From positions 1 to 25,720 of the IMG/VR virus record IMGVR_UViG_3300031857_001231: a stretch of DNA of 25,720 nucleotides; one strand, 5' to 3'. Each line of letters begins with the position of its first letter. The stretch's first letter is position 1. The notes below the pieces were generated by a model that saw nothing but the letters and a program-made list of their open reading frames with translations, ran no database searches and was not told where the DNA came from. This DNA comes from a virus. A program made the position numbers and the translations under genes. Shown in pieces: positions 7,169 through 13,783 of the stretch.

Positions 7169-7341
7169 CAGACGCCGCTCTTGTTGCCGTCCTTGGCCGC
7201 GAGAAGTCCCATGCCAGCGAGCACGGCCACAACTTTGGACAGGTGCCCTTGGTATTCAGGCAGCCAGGTTTCGACGATAGTGGTCACGATAACGACTGCG
7301 CCGATGAGTGATGTTTTCCAGTTTTTGATGATGTAGTTCAT
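7168..7341 (-). CDS. Small membrane protein, holin candidate
   Basis: A 57-residue protein beginning MNYIIKNWKTSLIGAVVIV. It has two hydrophobic stretches (about residues 12-25 and 37-49) and ends AAKDGNKSGV. The N-terminal NWKTSLIG and the C-terminal Ala-Lys-Asp-Gly-Asn pattern are common in small phage membrane proteins coded beside lysis genes. Two predicted membrane segments followed immediately by the spanin pair make a class II-type holin plausible, though many relatives are left as unknown. The frame is too short to appear among the larger open frames but has a clean ATG and a TGA shared with the next start. Confidence 0.65.
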   Translation of the reverse strand: MNYIIKNWKTSLIGAVVIVTTIVETWLPEYQGHLSKVVAVLAGMGLLAAKDGNKSGV

Positions 7342-7377
7342 GCGTTTTGTTCCTGCGGATGATTTGTGTGTCCGTCA

Positions 7378-8667
7378 TCATGCGGTCCGCAACCACATGA
7401 ACACGGTGATGTAAGGTTGAAGGTTGTTGTGGGCTTGGCTCCCTCCGGTGTTTGCTAAACTCGCGCTGCCTGGTCCGATACTATAGTCGAAGCCAACGAC
7501 GCCAACGCCTCCCGCGCCACCACCCACGCCATCATCGCCACGCACCGCAGCCGTGTGCGTGTGCGCTGGCATTTCCGCCTCGGTCAAAACGTGCGTCTTT
7601 GCGCCTCCAGTCTTGTCCAGCGCGTTGAACGACGCGTCTGCTGGATCGAAGCCGACTTTGACGCGTCCAACTCCATACCGCTCCCATGTGCCGAATCCTA
7701 GCCATGTCTTAGGATCGCCAGCGCGGCGCGTTTCCAGGATTTCGCCGACTGGATAATCCCGCTTCTTCATCACAACCCACAGTGCATTTAAGTACGTTGC
7801 ATTGGTGAGCAGTTCGAGGTTTGAGCGAGCAGTCTCTTTATTCGGCACGTCTGATAAATTGTTGACAGACTTCAAATAATCGTTCTCGCCAGCAGGTTCG
7901 TTCTGCACGACGAGGATCTTCGATCCGTCTGCGTAGCTCGTTGCCAGAGTGATCGTCGTCGCATTCGTCGCTGTCCAATCGCCGGGATGCAAGCGCACAC
8001 CCTCGATGTAAACGGCGGAATTGTCGGTCGTGCAAATCGCCAGCGTGACGGTTGTTTGGGATGTCGCAAGAGTCTGTTCTTCTTGGATCAGTTCAACCAC
8101 GACATTCACATCGGTGGCGTCTGCCCATTCGGTGTCACCATCGGCATTCGACGCCTTGCGAAGGATCTGATTGGTTGTGCCTCCCGGCAGTAGCGCAGTC
8201 AGATTGAAATTAGCATCCACCCACGAGCGCGATGCAACGATGATGCTGGTGTCCACCTGGAGCGTGATTGCGCTGGTGTTCGACACGTTCAGAATCAAGC
8301 GCACGATCATGTCGAGAGTTGCGCCTTCGGCAGCGGTCGGCTTGTAAACGGCAGGATAAGCAGCCACCGCAATGAGAGCGCCCGTGTTGTCAAAAAGGCC
8401 GATCTCGCGCACTGTCCAGCCGCCCTGATTTGCAGGAATGACAAGCTCGGCGAGCACACGCGTGTTGTTAACCGGGTCGATGTCCACGCGGTTAAGTGCA
8501 GCGGTATAGACAACGCGGGCCAGGTTCGTCCACGATGGGTTTGGCGTAACAGCGTTGCCGTTGCCATCGCCAATTTTGCCCGTCGTGATGTTCACGCTGG
8601 TATTGTTAGCGACGGCGTCGGCAATCTTGGCGAGGCCGAGTGTGGTGAGGATGGCTTCGTATGGCAT
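7378..8667 (-). CDS. H: Tail fibre protein, P2 gpH-type N-terminus with collar-type tip
   Basis: About 429 residues. The N-terminal 150 residues match the tail-fibre attachment domain of P2 H-like proteins: YEAILTTLGLAKIADAVANN, then ITTGKIGDGNG, then VREIGLFDNTGALIAVAAYP. The middle is variable. The C-terminus is a collar-type receptor tip: YPVGEILETRRAGDPKTWLGFGTWERYGVGRVKVG, then HVLTEAEMPAHTHT and ending SQAHNNLQPYITVFMWLRTA. It attaches to the baseplate via the N-terminus and recognises the host with the tip. Start choice: ATG at 8667 lies 2 nt after the gpI stop; an in-frame TTG at 8673 would overlap that stop (TTGA). Confidence 0.88.
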   Translation of the reverse strand: MPYEAILTTLGLAKIADAVANNTSVNITTGKIGDGNGNAVTPNPSWTNLARVVYTAALNRVDIDPVNNTRVLAELVIPANQGGWTVREIGLFDNTGALIAVAAYPAVYKPTAAEGATLDMIVRLILNVSNTSAITLQVDTSIIVASRSWVDANFNLTALLPGGTTNQILRKASNADGDTEWADATDVNVVVELIQEEQTLATSQTTVTLAICTTDNSAVYIEGVRLHPGDWTATNATTITLATSYADGSKILVVQNEPAGENDYLKSVNNLSDVPNKETARSNLELLTNATYLNALWVVMKKRDYPVGEILETRRAGDPKTWLGFGTWERYGVGRVKVGFDPADASFNALDKTGGAKTHVLTEAEMPAHTHTAAVRGDDGVGGGAGGVGVVGFDYSIGPGSASLANTGGSQAHNNLQPYITVFMWLRTA

Positions 8668-8669
8668 GG

Positions 8670-9200
8670 TCAAGCTGGCGGTTCAATTTGTGCTTCCATG
8701 CCGGAGAGGGTTACACCTCCGACATAGATGAGCACGGGGTCAGTGTCGGCAAGGAAATCGGTTCCGACAAGTTCCGAGCGTGCGTTTTTTTGCAGCAACG
8801 CGATTGATGTTGCGCGTTCAATCGCGTCTTCGATCACAGCGCCACCCGCCGATTCGCCAGCACGAATTTTGAACCGCAGTCGAAACGTGTAGGCTGTGCC
8901 GGTTGCCTCGTCGATCTCGACCTCGTAGCCAAGCCGCTCAAGTGCTCGGCGTAGTGCGCCGACTGTGCCTTTCTTGCGGTGTTGGTCAATGCTGGCAGCA
9001 ATGACTTGGCGCTGTGTCTCGACCGGCCAAGTCGTGCCCCACTCATCCACGCTGAGCGCCCATGCCAGCCACGGAAGAACGCTTTCGGGGCAGGTGTAAG
9101 GAGTCCAAAGCTGTTTTATTGGCACAGCCACGTCGCGCCCAGTTGCGAGCGAAAGTGCTCGTTCCTGCGGTGTTGCGTTCGGTGGCAAAAGGTCACTCAT
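8670..9200 (-). CDS. I: Tail protein I, P2 gpI family
   Basis: A 176-residue baseplate protein that begins MSDLLPPNATPQERALSLATGRD. The family pattern PESVLPWLAWALSVDEWGTTWPVETQRQVIAASIDQHRKKGTVGALRRALERLGY is clear and specific for gpI. It joins the wedge proteins W and J in the baseplate and helps anchor the tail fibre. The start at 9200 overlaps the J stop as ATGA. A longer in-frame extension exists upstream but lies inside gpJ and is not needed. Confidence 0.93.
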   Translation of the reverse strand: MSDLLPPNATPQERALSLATGRDVAVPIKQLWTPYTCPESVLPWLAWALSVDEWGTTWPVETQRQVIAASIDQHRKKGTVGALRRALERLGYEVEIDEATGTAYTFRLRFKIRAGESAGGAVIEDAIERATSIALLQKNARSELVGTDFLADTDPVLIYVGGVTLSGMEAQIEPPA

Positions 9201-10096
9201 GCGGTGGCCGGTGTGATTGTGACGCCCGTGCAAAACGGCGCTTGAGCTGCGGTGCAAACGAGGTCGGCAGTGATCCCAGGTGATGCGAGCGTCACTCGCT
9301 CAACGCCACCGATGTGAAGCGCGGCATACAAGGCTGACAGCCGGATGTCAGCGCCGACCTTGTGCTGTGCGGCAACAAAAGCCGCGACGCTTGCCTCAGC
9401 GGCGGTCTTGACAAGCTCAGGGTCTGGACCGGGCAAAATGTAGATCGTGGCGATGACTGCATACTGCTGGATCGTCGCGGATTGCACCGTGACTTGATCT
9501 GTCAGCGGGCGCACGTCTTCGCCGTTGAGTACGGCCAGCACCGCACTTCTCAGATTTGTGTCGGCTGCTCCATTCCCAGCCTGAGCCAAGATTGTCACGA
9601 GCACATCGCCAGGATCAGTATCGGGCGGGCCTTGAACGCCCACGTCTTTGACGCCCTCAACTTTGAGCGCGTGATAGACATAACTGCCAATCGGACCGGC
9701 AGTGCTAAGACCTTCGAGCGAGAGCTGCGTGCGATAGCGAAGGCTGGCGTCGGTTTCGTAGGTGGCCGGAATTGGCGGAATCGCGTTTGCATCGCCAGCG
9801 TCGATGAGCTTCCGCGTCACGCCAAACAAGCCCGCCAGTTGCTCAAGGTCTGCTCCGGTCGAGTAGGCCAGCATGACGGCCCGAGCGCCATCGTTGACGC
9901 GCTGGCGAATCAACAGCTCACGATAAGCTGCGACTTCGAGGATCTTGTAAGCCGGATCAGATTCAAGTAGCGCAGTAAACGACGGGTCACGGGTCCGCAA
10001 ATCGGCCAGCATCTCGGTGAAGATCGTCTCAAACGAGAGCGTCTCGACAACGTCGGGAGCCGGGAGAGTGGAAAGGTCGATGGGTGTGTAACTCAT
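9197..10096 (-). CDS. J: Baseplate assembly protein J, P2 gpJ family
   Basis: A 299-residue protein of the gpJ/gp6-like wedge family. Recognisable segments are LPAPDVVETLSFETIFTEM, AYRELLIRQRVNDGARAVMLAYSTGADLEQLAGLFGV, YRTQLSLEGLSTAGPIGSYVYHALKVEGVKDVGV, and VGADIRLSALYAALHIGGVERV. It forms the baseplate ring that triggers sheath contraction. Length matches P2 J (302 residues). The start overlaps the W stop by 4 nt and its stop overlaps the I start by 4 nt, so W-J-I form a tightly coupled set. Confidence 0.94.
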   Translation of the reverse strand: MSYTPIDLSTLPAPDVVETLSFETIFTEMLADLRTRDPSFTALLESDPAYKILEVAAYRELLIRQRVNDGARAVMLAYSTGADLEQLAGLFGVTRKLIDAGDANAIPPIPATYETDASLRYRTQLSLEGLSTAGPIGSYVYHALKVEGVKDVGVQGPPDTDPGDVLVTILAQAGNGAADTNLRSAVLAVLNGEDVRPLTDQVTVQSATIQQYAVIATIYILPGPDPELVKTAAEASVAAFVAAQHKVGADIRLSALYAALHIGGVERVTLASPGITADLVCTAAQAPFCTGVTITPATA

Positions 10097-10434
10097 GCGG
10101 TGACAACGATGCCGTCGAGAGTGATGGGTTCGCCGGTTGGTGTATAGGTAGCCTCAAGCTCGATTTCTACGCAGCCAGCTTCTGCGGCAGTGATGCCGAC
10201 ACGCCGAGGCGAAATGCGCGGTTCCCAGCGTAACAGCGCCTCGATGGTTGCCGCGTAGAGTTGCGCGATAGTTCCACGGTTGAGCGGTGCGTCAACAAGC
10301 TGGAACAGCCGCGAGCCGTAGTCACGACGCATCACGCGACTTCCGAGCGGTGTCGTCAGGATGTCGCGAATCGACTGTTTCAGGTGGTCAAGGCCGGAAA
10401 GCGGCTTGCCCGTCGTGGCGCTGGTGCCTCGCAT
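10093..10434 (-). CDS. W: Baseplate wedge protein W, gp25-like
   Basis: A 113-residue member of the P2 W / T4 gp25 family, with the diagnostic LKQSIRDILTTPLGSRVMRRDYGSRL and a downstream LLRWEPRISPRRVGI. It bridges sheath and baseplate in contractile tails. The ATG is preceded by a 72-nt gap holding the 19-bp interspersed motif, which ends 30 nt upstream. It begins the uninterrupted W-J-I-H set, so the motif may mark a transcript start here. The spike gene V, which precedes W in P2, is here separated from it by the endolysin and two small genes. Confidence 0.93.
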   Translation of the reverse strand: MRGTSATTGKPLSGLDHLKQSIRDILTTPLGSRVMRRDYGSRLFQLVDAPLNRGTIAQLYAATIEALLRWEPRISPRRVGITAAEAGCVEIELEATYTPTGEPITLDGIVVTA

Positions 10435-10464
10435 GTTGCAAGGATGCCGCCCGGCTGAGATGTG

Positions 10465-10486
10465 GTCTTGTGCGGTTGGTTCCGGT
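10465..10486 (-). repeat. Interspersed motif copy 2, upstream of baseplate W
   Basis: The core GGAACCAACCGCACAAGAC lies in the otherwise noncoding 72-nt gap between the Cys-rich small gene and W. It ends 30 nt before the W ATG. The 22-base match to the copy at 6193-6214 is exact, whereas the sequences between motif and ATG are unrelated. Confidence 0.6.
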
Positions 10487-10506
10487 CGAACAGTCAGGCT
10501 TCGCGT

Positions 10507-10710
10507 TCACGCAAATCTCGCCTGCCAGCGGGCAAGGAACGGCGTCAATGGCCCGCCTTCCCCGTCCGCCATGCGACACTTGCAGGCCTCGGCCTTGTCG
10601 CATTCAATCCATGCACAGCCAGGCTCGTAGTGGAGGCGCGGCGTCTGCTTCTGGAGTCGGCAGACGGTCCCGGCCTCAAAATGGCTTTTGATTTGTTCCC
10701 AGGCGGTCAT
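10507..10710 (-). CDS. Small Cys-rich protein of unknown function
   Basis: A 67-residue protein starting MTAWEQIKSHFEAGTVCRLQ, with five cysteines at about residues 17, 32, 37, 43 and 45, and ending FLARWQARFA. The cysteine spacing could bind a metal but does not match a zinc finger family I can name. Its ATG overlaps the stop of the nucleotide hydrolase-domain gene as ATGA, and a 72-nt gap follows before W. I do not recognise it. An in-frame extension to 10773 exists, but the ATGA overlap makes 10710 the better start. Confidence 0.7.
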   Translation of the reverse strand: MTAWEQIKSHFEAGTVCRLQKQTPRLHYEPGCAWIECDKAEACKCRMADGEGGPLTPFLARWQARFA

Positions 10711-11054
10711 GGCCTTGGAGGTCGGTTGTCGATCAGCGTGCCGTGTCGCCGTGCATCCAGCACGATGCCGCATCCAGCCGCGACGTGCCCGAGGTGAAAG
10801 GCTCCGCTTTCAGGGTCGATGTCCTCGCCGTCGATGATGGCGTCGATGTGGCGCTTCATCGCTCCGAGGTAGGTCATCAGCTCGACGCGGTTCTCGCGCC
10901 AGTTCCACGGGCCATATTTTGCGGCTCCGAGAGCAAGAGCTTTGGCAGCTTCAGCGCTTAGAACTGGCGGCACAAGCTGGAGCTGCGTTTTGGCAGCTCC
11001 GGCCTGACCTTTCGGATCAGCGGTGTGTGGAGCGACAGGGTGGAGAATGATCAA
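10707..11054 (-). CDS. dATP/dGTP diphosphohydrolase-domain protein
   Basis: A 115-residue protein whose residues 22-110 match the phage dATP/dGTP diphosphohydrolase N-terminal-type domain (MazG-like all-alpha fold). The order is KTQLQLVPPVLSAEAAKALA, GAAKYGPWNW, YLGAMKRHIDAIIDGED and HLGHVAAGCGIVLDA. Acidic residues Glu77, Asp78 and Asp80 and His87/His90 are candidates for metal or substrate contacts. Such enzymes hydrolyse purine dNTPs to monophosphates, and relatives occur in phages with modified DNA. The start is most likely TTG at 11054, overlapping the endolysin stop as TTGA. No ATG fits before the domain except by running into the endolysin. Activity on a given nucleotide is not shown by sequence. 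Confidence 0.75.
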   Translation of the reverse strand: MIILHPVAPHTADPKGQAGAAKTQLQLVPPVLSAEAAKALALGAAKYGPWNWRENRVELMTYLGAMKRHIDAIIDGEDIDPESGAFHLGHVAAGCGIVLDARRHGTLIDNRPPRP

Positions 11055-11527
11055 ACGATTTTCTGGTGGTTGTAGTTCTCTGCCTGCATGCGAGCGCGAA
11101 CGGCTGCCAACGACAGCCCAAACGTGACTTGAAAATGCGGACCTTCGGGAAAGCTCTTCCAGGTTCCCGCCCACTCGATGCCGTGCTCGGCTGCGAGTTT
11201 GCCAAGCTGGCTGTAAAGATCCGCCGCCAGCGCCGGTTTGCGCTCGTCCAGATAGACGCCAGCTTGGAATAGCCCGAGGTCAATGGCGAGGCCGTAGTTG
11301 TGCCAGGACGAGCCAGGGCGGGCCTTCGTGACGATGCGACCCGGCTTTGCGCGTCCCTGGGCATACAGAGCGGCCTGTTGCTGCCACGAGCGAAGGCCGG
11401 AAATGACTTCGACCGTGACGTTGCGTTTCGCCATCAGCTCTTGAGCAGCGACGACGAACGGTTCCAGCTTGGCGCGGGCTTTCTTGTTGAGGCTCGCGAG
11501 ATTTTCAAGGGTGCGTTTGGTGAACAT
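11051..11527 (-). CDS. Endolysin, M15-type L-alanyl-D-glutamate peptidase
   Basis: A 158-residue peptidase of the M15 (VanY/T5 endolysin-like) fold. It has the metal motif SWHNYGLAID: His76 and Asp83 with the third ligand His131 in EGPHFQ. A general base Glu128 lies just before it. ISGLRSWQQQAALYAQGR is the family's substrate-pocket segment. It cuts peptide bonds of peptidoglycan to release progeny. There is no signal peptide, so export needs a holin. A 57-residue membrane protein starts upstream and overlaps this start by 23 nt. Unusually, the gene lies between the spike V and baseplate W rather than beside the spanins. Confidence 0.9.
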   Translation of the reverse strand: MFTKRTLENLASLNKKARAKLEPFVVAAQELMAKRNVTVEVISGLRSWQQQAALYAQGRAKPGRIVTKARPGSSWHNYGLAIDLGLFQAGVYLDERKPALAADLYSQLGKLAAEHGIEWAGTWKSFPEGPHFQVTFGLSLAAVRARMQAENYNHQKIV

Positions 11528-11678
11528 AGGCTTTTGGCAATGATGCGGAAGCGCCGAGTTTCCGGCGAGGTTTCAAGAGTTTTTCGAGCAAGTTGACCAT
11601 ATCAGCCAAGGCCTGAATGCCTCGGGAAATTACGCCAAGAACGAGCAAAGCGAGGATGAAAAGGAGGATCTCGGCCAT
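11505..11678 (-). CDS. Small membrane protein upstream of endolysin, holin candidate
   Basis: A 57-residue protein starting MAEILLFILALLVLGVISRG. It has one strong membrane segment (residues 4-18), then an amphipathic region (ADMVNLLEKLLKPRRK) and a basic polar tail. It begins 3 nt after the spike stop (TTA on plus at 11682) and its TGA lies 23 nt inside the endolysin frame, so it is translationally linked to both. A single-pass small protein coded directly before an endolysin fits a class III-type holin or pinholin. It has no family I recognise. It is shorter than the size cut of ordinary ORF lists and could be missed. Confidence 0.6.
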   Translation of the reverse strand: MAEILLFILALLVLGVISRGIQALADMVNLLEKLLKPRRKLGASASLPKAYVHQTHP

Positions 11679-11681
11679 ACC

Positions 11682-12239
11682 TTAAACAGGTTGCCCAGTA
11701 TTGCCGCCGCCCGATTGCACACCGCCATGAACGTGCGTTTGAAGCGTGACGTTCCCGCCTTTGATGAGGCCGGTCGAAGTGATTTTTCCGGTGACTTCCA
11801 CGTCGCCCGTGATCTTGATCTTGCTGCCTGAGAGTTCCAGCACAGCAGAGCCAACGACGACTTTTGCCTTGCCATCCTCAAACGTCACAGCGCAGTCGCC
11901 ACAGGTGACACGCCACTTGCCACCGCTCGGAATGTCAATCTCGCGGGTGTTGGCTGCGGTGCCGTTCGCCGGGTTCGCTTCGGTGAAGATCGCGCCGCGC
12001 TGGATGTATCCAGCATTACCTGTGCCGCCAGGATTGATGACGCTGACTTGCTCGCCGACTTTTGGATGCCCGTTCCATTCTTTGATGTCTCCGGCCTGCG
12101 TAGTTTGCCACGGCAGCGGCGCGGTGATGTTATTCTCGCCGAAAGACACGCGAGCGCGGCCTGCGACGATGCTGTGAATGGTGCCAACGCGAATTAGGTT
12201 CGCGATGCGGCTTTGAAGGTCGGATAGTTCTGCGCTCAT
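11682..12239 (-). CDS. V: Baseplate central spike protein V, P2 gpV family
   Basis: A 185-residue spike. The N-terminal helix and OB domain cover about residues 1-85 (ELSDLQSRIANLIRVGTIHSI, then VSFGENNITAPLPW, then KVGEQVSVINPGG). A beta-helical shaft follows with repeats such as AVLELSGSKIKITGDVEVTGKITSTGLIKGG. The end is QTHVHGGVQSG, with His169 and His171 forming the H-x-H motif that binds iron at the tip in P2 gpV. It pierces the outer membrane during contraction. The ATG at 12239 is the conservative start. An upstream GTG at 12254 overlaps the SSB stop as GTGA and is a real alternative, adding five residues. Confidence 0.92.
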   Translation of the reverse strand: MSAELSDLQSRIANLIRVGTIHSIVAGRARVSFGENNITAPLPWQTTQAGDIKEWNGHPKVGEQVSVINPGGTGNAGYIQRGAIFTEANPANGTAANTREIDIPSGGKWRVTCGDCAVTFEDGKAKVVVGSAVLELSGSKIKITGDVEVTGKITSTGLIKGGNVTLQTHVHGGVQSGGGNTGQPV

Positions 12240-12250
12240 GTCGAATGCCG

Positions 12251-12706
12251 TCACCAAGGAATGTCGTCAAAATCATCAGCCTGACGAGTTTGCGCTGTCT
12301 GCTGTTGTGGAGCCGGTTGCGGCTGCGGAGCTGGTCTGTCACCATAGCCACGCTCGCCACCTTGCTGCTGCTGTCCGCTCCCCAGGAACTGCACGCCCTC
12401 GGCAATAACGCGGAGCTTGCTGCGCTTCTCGCCGGTCTGCTTGTCATTCCATGTCTGGAGTTCAAGTCGGCCATCGACGAACGCAGGTGAGCCTTTTTTG
12501 AGATATTTCGCGCACGACTCGGCAGTCTTGCCCCACAGGCCGATGTCGACAAACGTCACCTCTTCATGGATTTGACCTTGATCGTCTTTCCATTTGCGGT
12601 TCACCGCGATTGCCATGTCGGCCACTGGCGAGCCTTTCGGGGTGTAGCGAAGCTCGATGTCGCGAGTGAGATTGCCGATGAGTTGAACTTTGTTGTATGA
12701 GGCCAT
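12251..12706 (-). CDS. ssb: Single-stranded DNA-binding protein
   Basis: A 151-residue bacterial-type SSB. The OB fold spans residues 1-107 (MASYNKVQLIGNLTRDIELRYTPKG, MAIAVNRKW, EVTFVDIGLWGKTAESCAKYLKKGSPAFVDGRLE, LRVIAEGVQFL). A Gln/Pro/Gly-rich linker and an acidic tail ADDFDDIPW follow. The usual tail ends in DDIPF; the final Trp still gives an aromatic end for partner binding, but is less common. SSB coats ssDNA in replication and recombination and recruits repair proteins. It lies between head-tail joining genes and the spike, an odd place for a replication gene. A 70-nt gap with a palindrome lies upstream, so it may have its own promoter. Confidence 0.95.
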   Translation of the reverse strand: MASYNKVQLIGNLTRDIELRYTPKGSPVADMAIAVNRKWKDDQGQIHEEVTFVDIGLWGKTAESCAKYLKKGSPAFVDGRLELQTWNDKQTGEKRSKLRVIAEGVQFLGSGQQQQGGERGYGDRPAPQPQPAPQQQTAQTRQADDFDDIPW

Positions 12707-12753
12707 GTGGTGTCAGTGTGTGGGGTTAAGTGTGCGCCAGATGCTGCGACAGC

Positions 12754-12772
12754 GTTGCACGTTTGCAAGCTC
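12754..12772. promoter_or_regulatory. Operator-like palindrome, copy 2
   Basis: TTGCA-CGTT-TGCAA (12755-12768) with flanking AGCTC matches 17 of 18 positions of the element at 193-210. It lies in the gap between the tail terminator-like gene and SSB, 48 nt upstream of the SSB start. Shared sequence, symmetry and position before a start codon suggest a common operator for SSB and the gene at 150. Confidence 0.5.
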
Positions 12773-12776
12773 AAAA

Positions 12777-13283
12777 TCACTCGGCCTCGACAATCGGCGT
12801 GTGCTCATTCCCCTGCTCGCTGACATTGACCTCTTCGGGAACATCGCCATCGTCAATCCACACGTCGATGCCAAGCAAAGCGTCGTGCTCGATCTCGATG
12901 CGGCGGCACTCGTATTCAAGCGGGTCGCCTTGGAACGTGTCGCGATAAGCTCCGATGACGCGGGCAGCTCCAACTGGACAGCTCCATTTTTTACCGCGAA
13001 CGAATGCCATCACCGCAGCCGCCAGATTGCGGACAGCGAGCTTCTTGCCGTCTTTGTAGCTCTCGACGGCATAGACGTTGAGCCGCAGCGTCACCTCGAC
13101 TTGTTCGGCACCATTATTGTCAGGGTCGCTTGCGTCGATGTCATCCAGGTCGATCAACAGCGCAGGCGTTTTGATCTTGTCACCTGGGCGCGGGTAATAA
13201 TCGACTGTGCACGTCGGGAACTGCGCGGCGAGCTGCGTCTTGAGATTGGCGTGAAGTGTGGTGAGGTTGACGGGCGAGTTCAT
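12777..13283 (-). CDS. Tail terminator/completion-like protein
   Basis: A 168-residue protein: an N-terminal helix (VNLTTLHANLKTQLAAQFP), then alternating strands (DYYPRPGDKIKTPALLIDLDDID, AEQVEVTLRLNVYAVES), then a helix NLAAAVMAFVRGKKW. A strand-rich end with an acidic tail follows. This alpha-beta order and the position between gpZ-like and tail genes are typical of tail terminator proteins (lambda U and Mu gp37-like). These cap the tail and join it to the head. I assign it by layout and predicted fold rather than by a decisive motif. The start overlaps the Z-like stop by 4 nt. Confidence 0.6.
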   Translation of the reverse strand: MNSPVNLTTLHANLKTQLAAQFPTCTVDYYPRPGDKIKTPALLIDLDDIDASDPDNNGAEQVEVTLRLNVYAVESYKDGKKLAVRNLAAAVMAFVRGKKWSCPVGAARVIGAYRDTFQGDPLEYECRRIEIEHDALLGIDVWIDDGDVPEEVNVSEQGNEHTPIVEAE

Positions 13284-13783
13284 GCGTTGAGGATCTGTTG
13301 TGAGGTTCCAGTTTCGCGTCCGCTGACTTTATCGAGTGCGGCGAAAAATTCTTCGAGCAACTTTGCCCGGACTTCATCGGGAAACTCGGCTTCGACGTAG
13401 GCCGTGCCAGCAGCTTCGATTGGCTTCTCGACTCGATCAATCGGCAAGCGAGCACGGCCACGGCGGCGAAACCAGTGCGCGTTCAGTTTGTCGTTTGTGA
13501 AGCCGCCCTTGCGCTCTTTTGCACCGAGGTATTTTGCGCTCACCGGATTCAGGCCGAACCAGACTTGTCCCGATCCAGTGAGGCGATACTTTGCCCGCGT
13601 GCGTGCTCGTGCCGCTCGATAGGGAATGCCAGCCTCGGCAGCGATGTCCTTTGCGGCCTTTCTCTCTGCCCACTTGAACGTCTTGCGTGTCGCGGTCTTG
13701 ACCGCTTTCGAGATGTCCGACTCAAGCACGCCAAGCGCGATTTTAACGCGAGCCAAGTTTGAGCTGGTCAGAAACTCAATCAT
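13280..13783 (-). CDS. Z: Minor tail/head-tail protein, lambda gpZ family
   Basis: A 167-residue basic protein. The long N-terminal helix has many Lys/Arg and Ala (KAVKTATRKTFKWAERKAAKDIAAEAGIPYRAARARTRAKYRL). A GSGQVWFGLNPVSAKYLGA segment and a conserved-looking ending VEAEFPDEVRAKLLEEFF follow. The RKTFKWAERKAAKDIA and VWFGLNPV patterns match gpZ proteins, which act at tail completion in lambda. It overlaps the FII-like gene by 8 nt upstream and the terminator-like gene by 4 nt downstream. Here it serves a contractile-tail phage, as in other mosaic phages. Confidence 0.8.
   Translation of the reverse strand: MIEFLTSSNLARVKIALGVLESDISKAVKTATRKTFKWAERKAAKDIAAEAGIPYRAARARTRAKYRLTGSGQVWFGLNPVSAKYLGAKERKGGFTNDKLNAHWFRRRGRARLPIDRVEKPIEAAGTAYVEAEFPDEVRAKLLEEFFAALDKVSGRETGTSQQILNA

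Noticed and set aside
10507-10773. Longer version of the Cys-rich small gene starting at 10773
   Set aside because: The first 21 residues overlap the end of the upstream gene, while ATG 10710 gives an ATGA junction like neighbouring genes.
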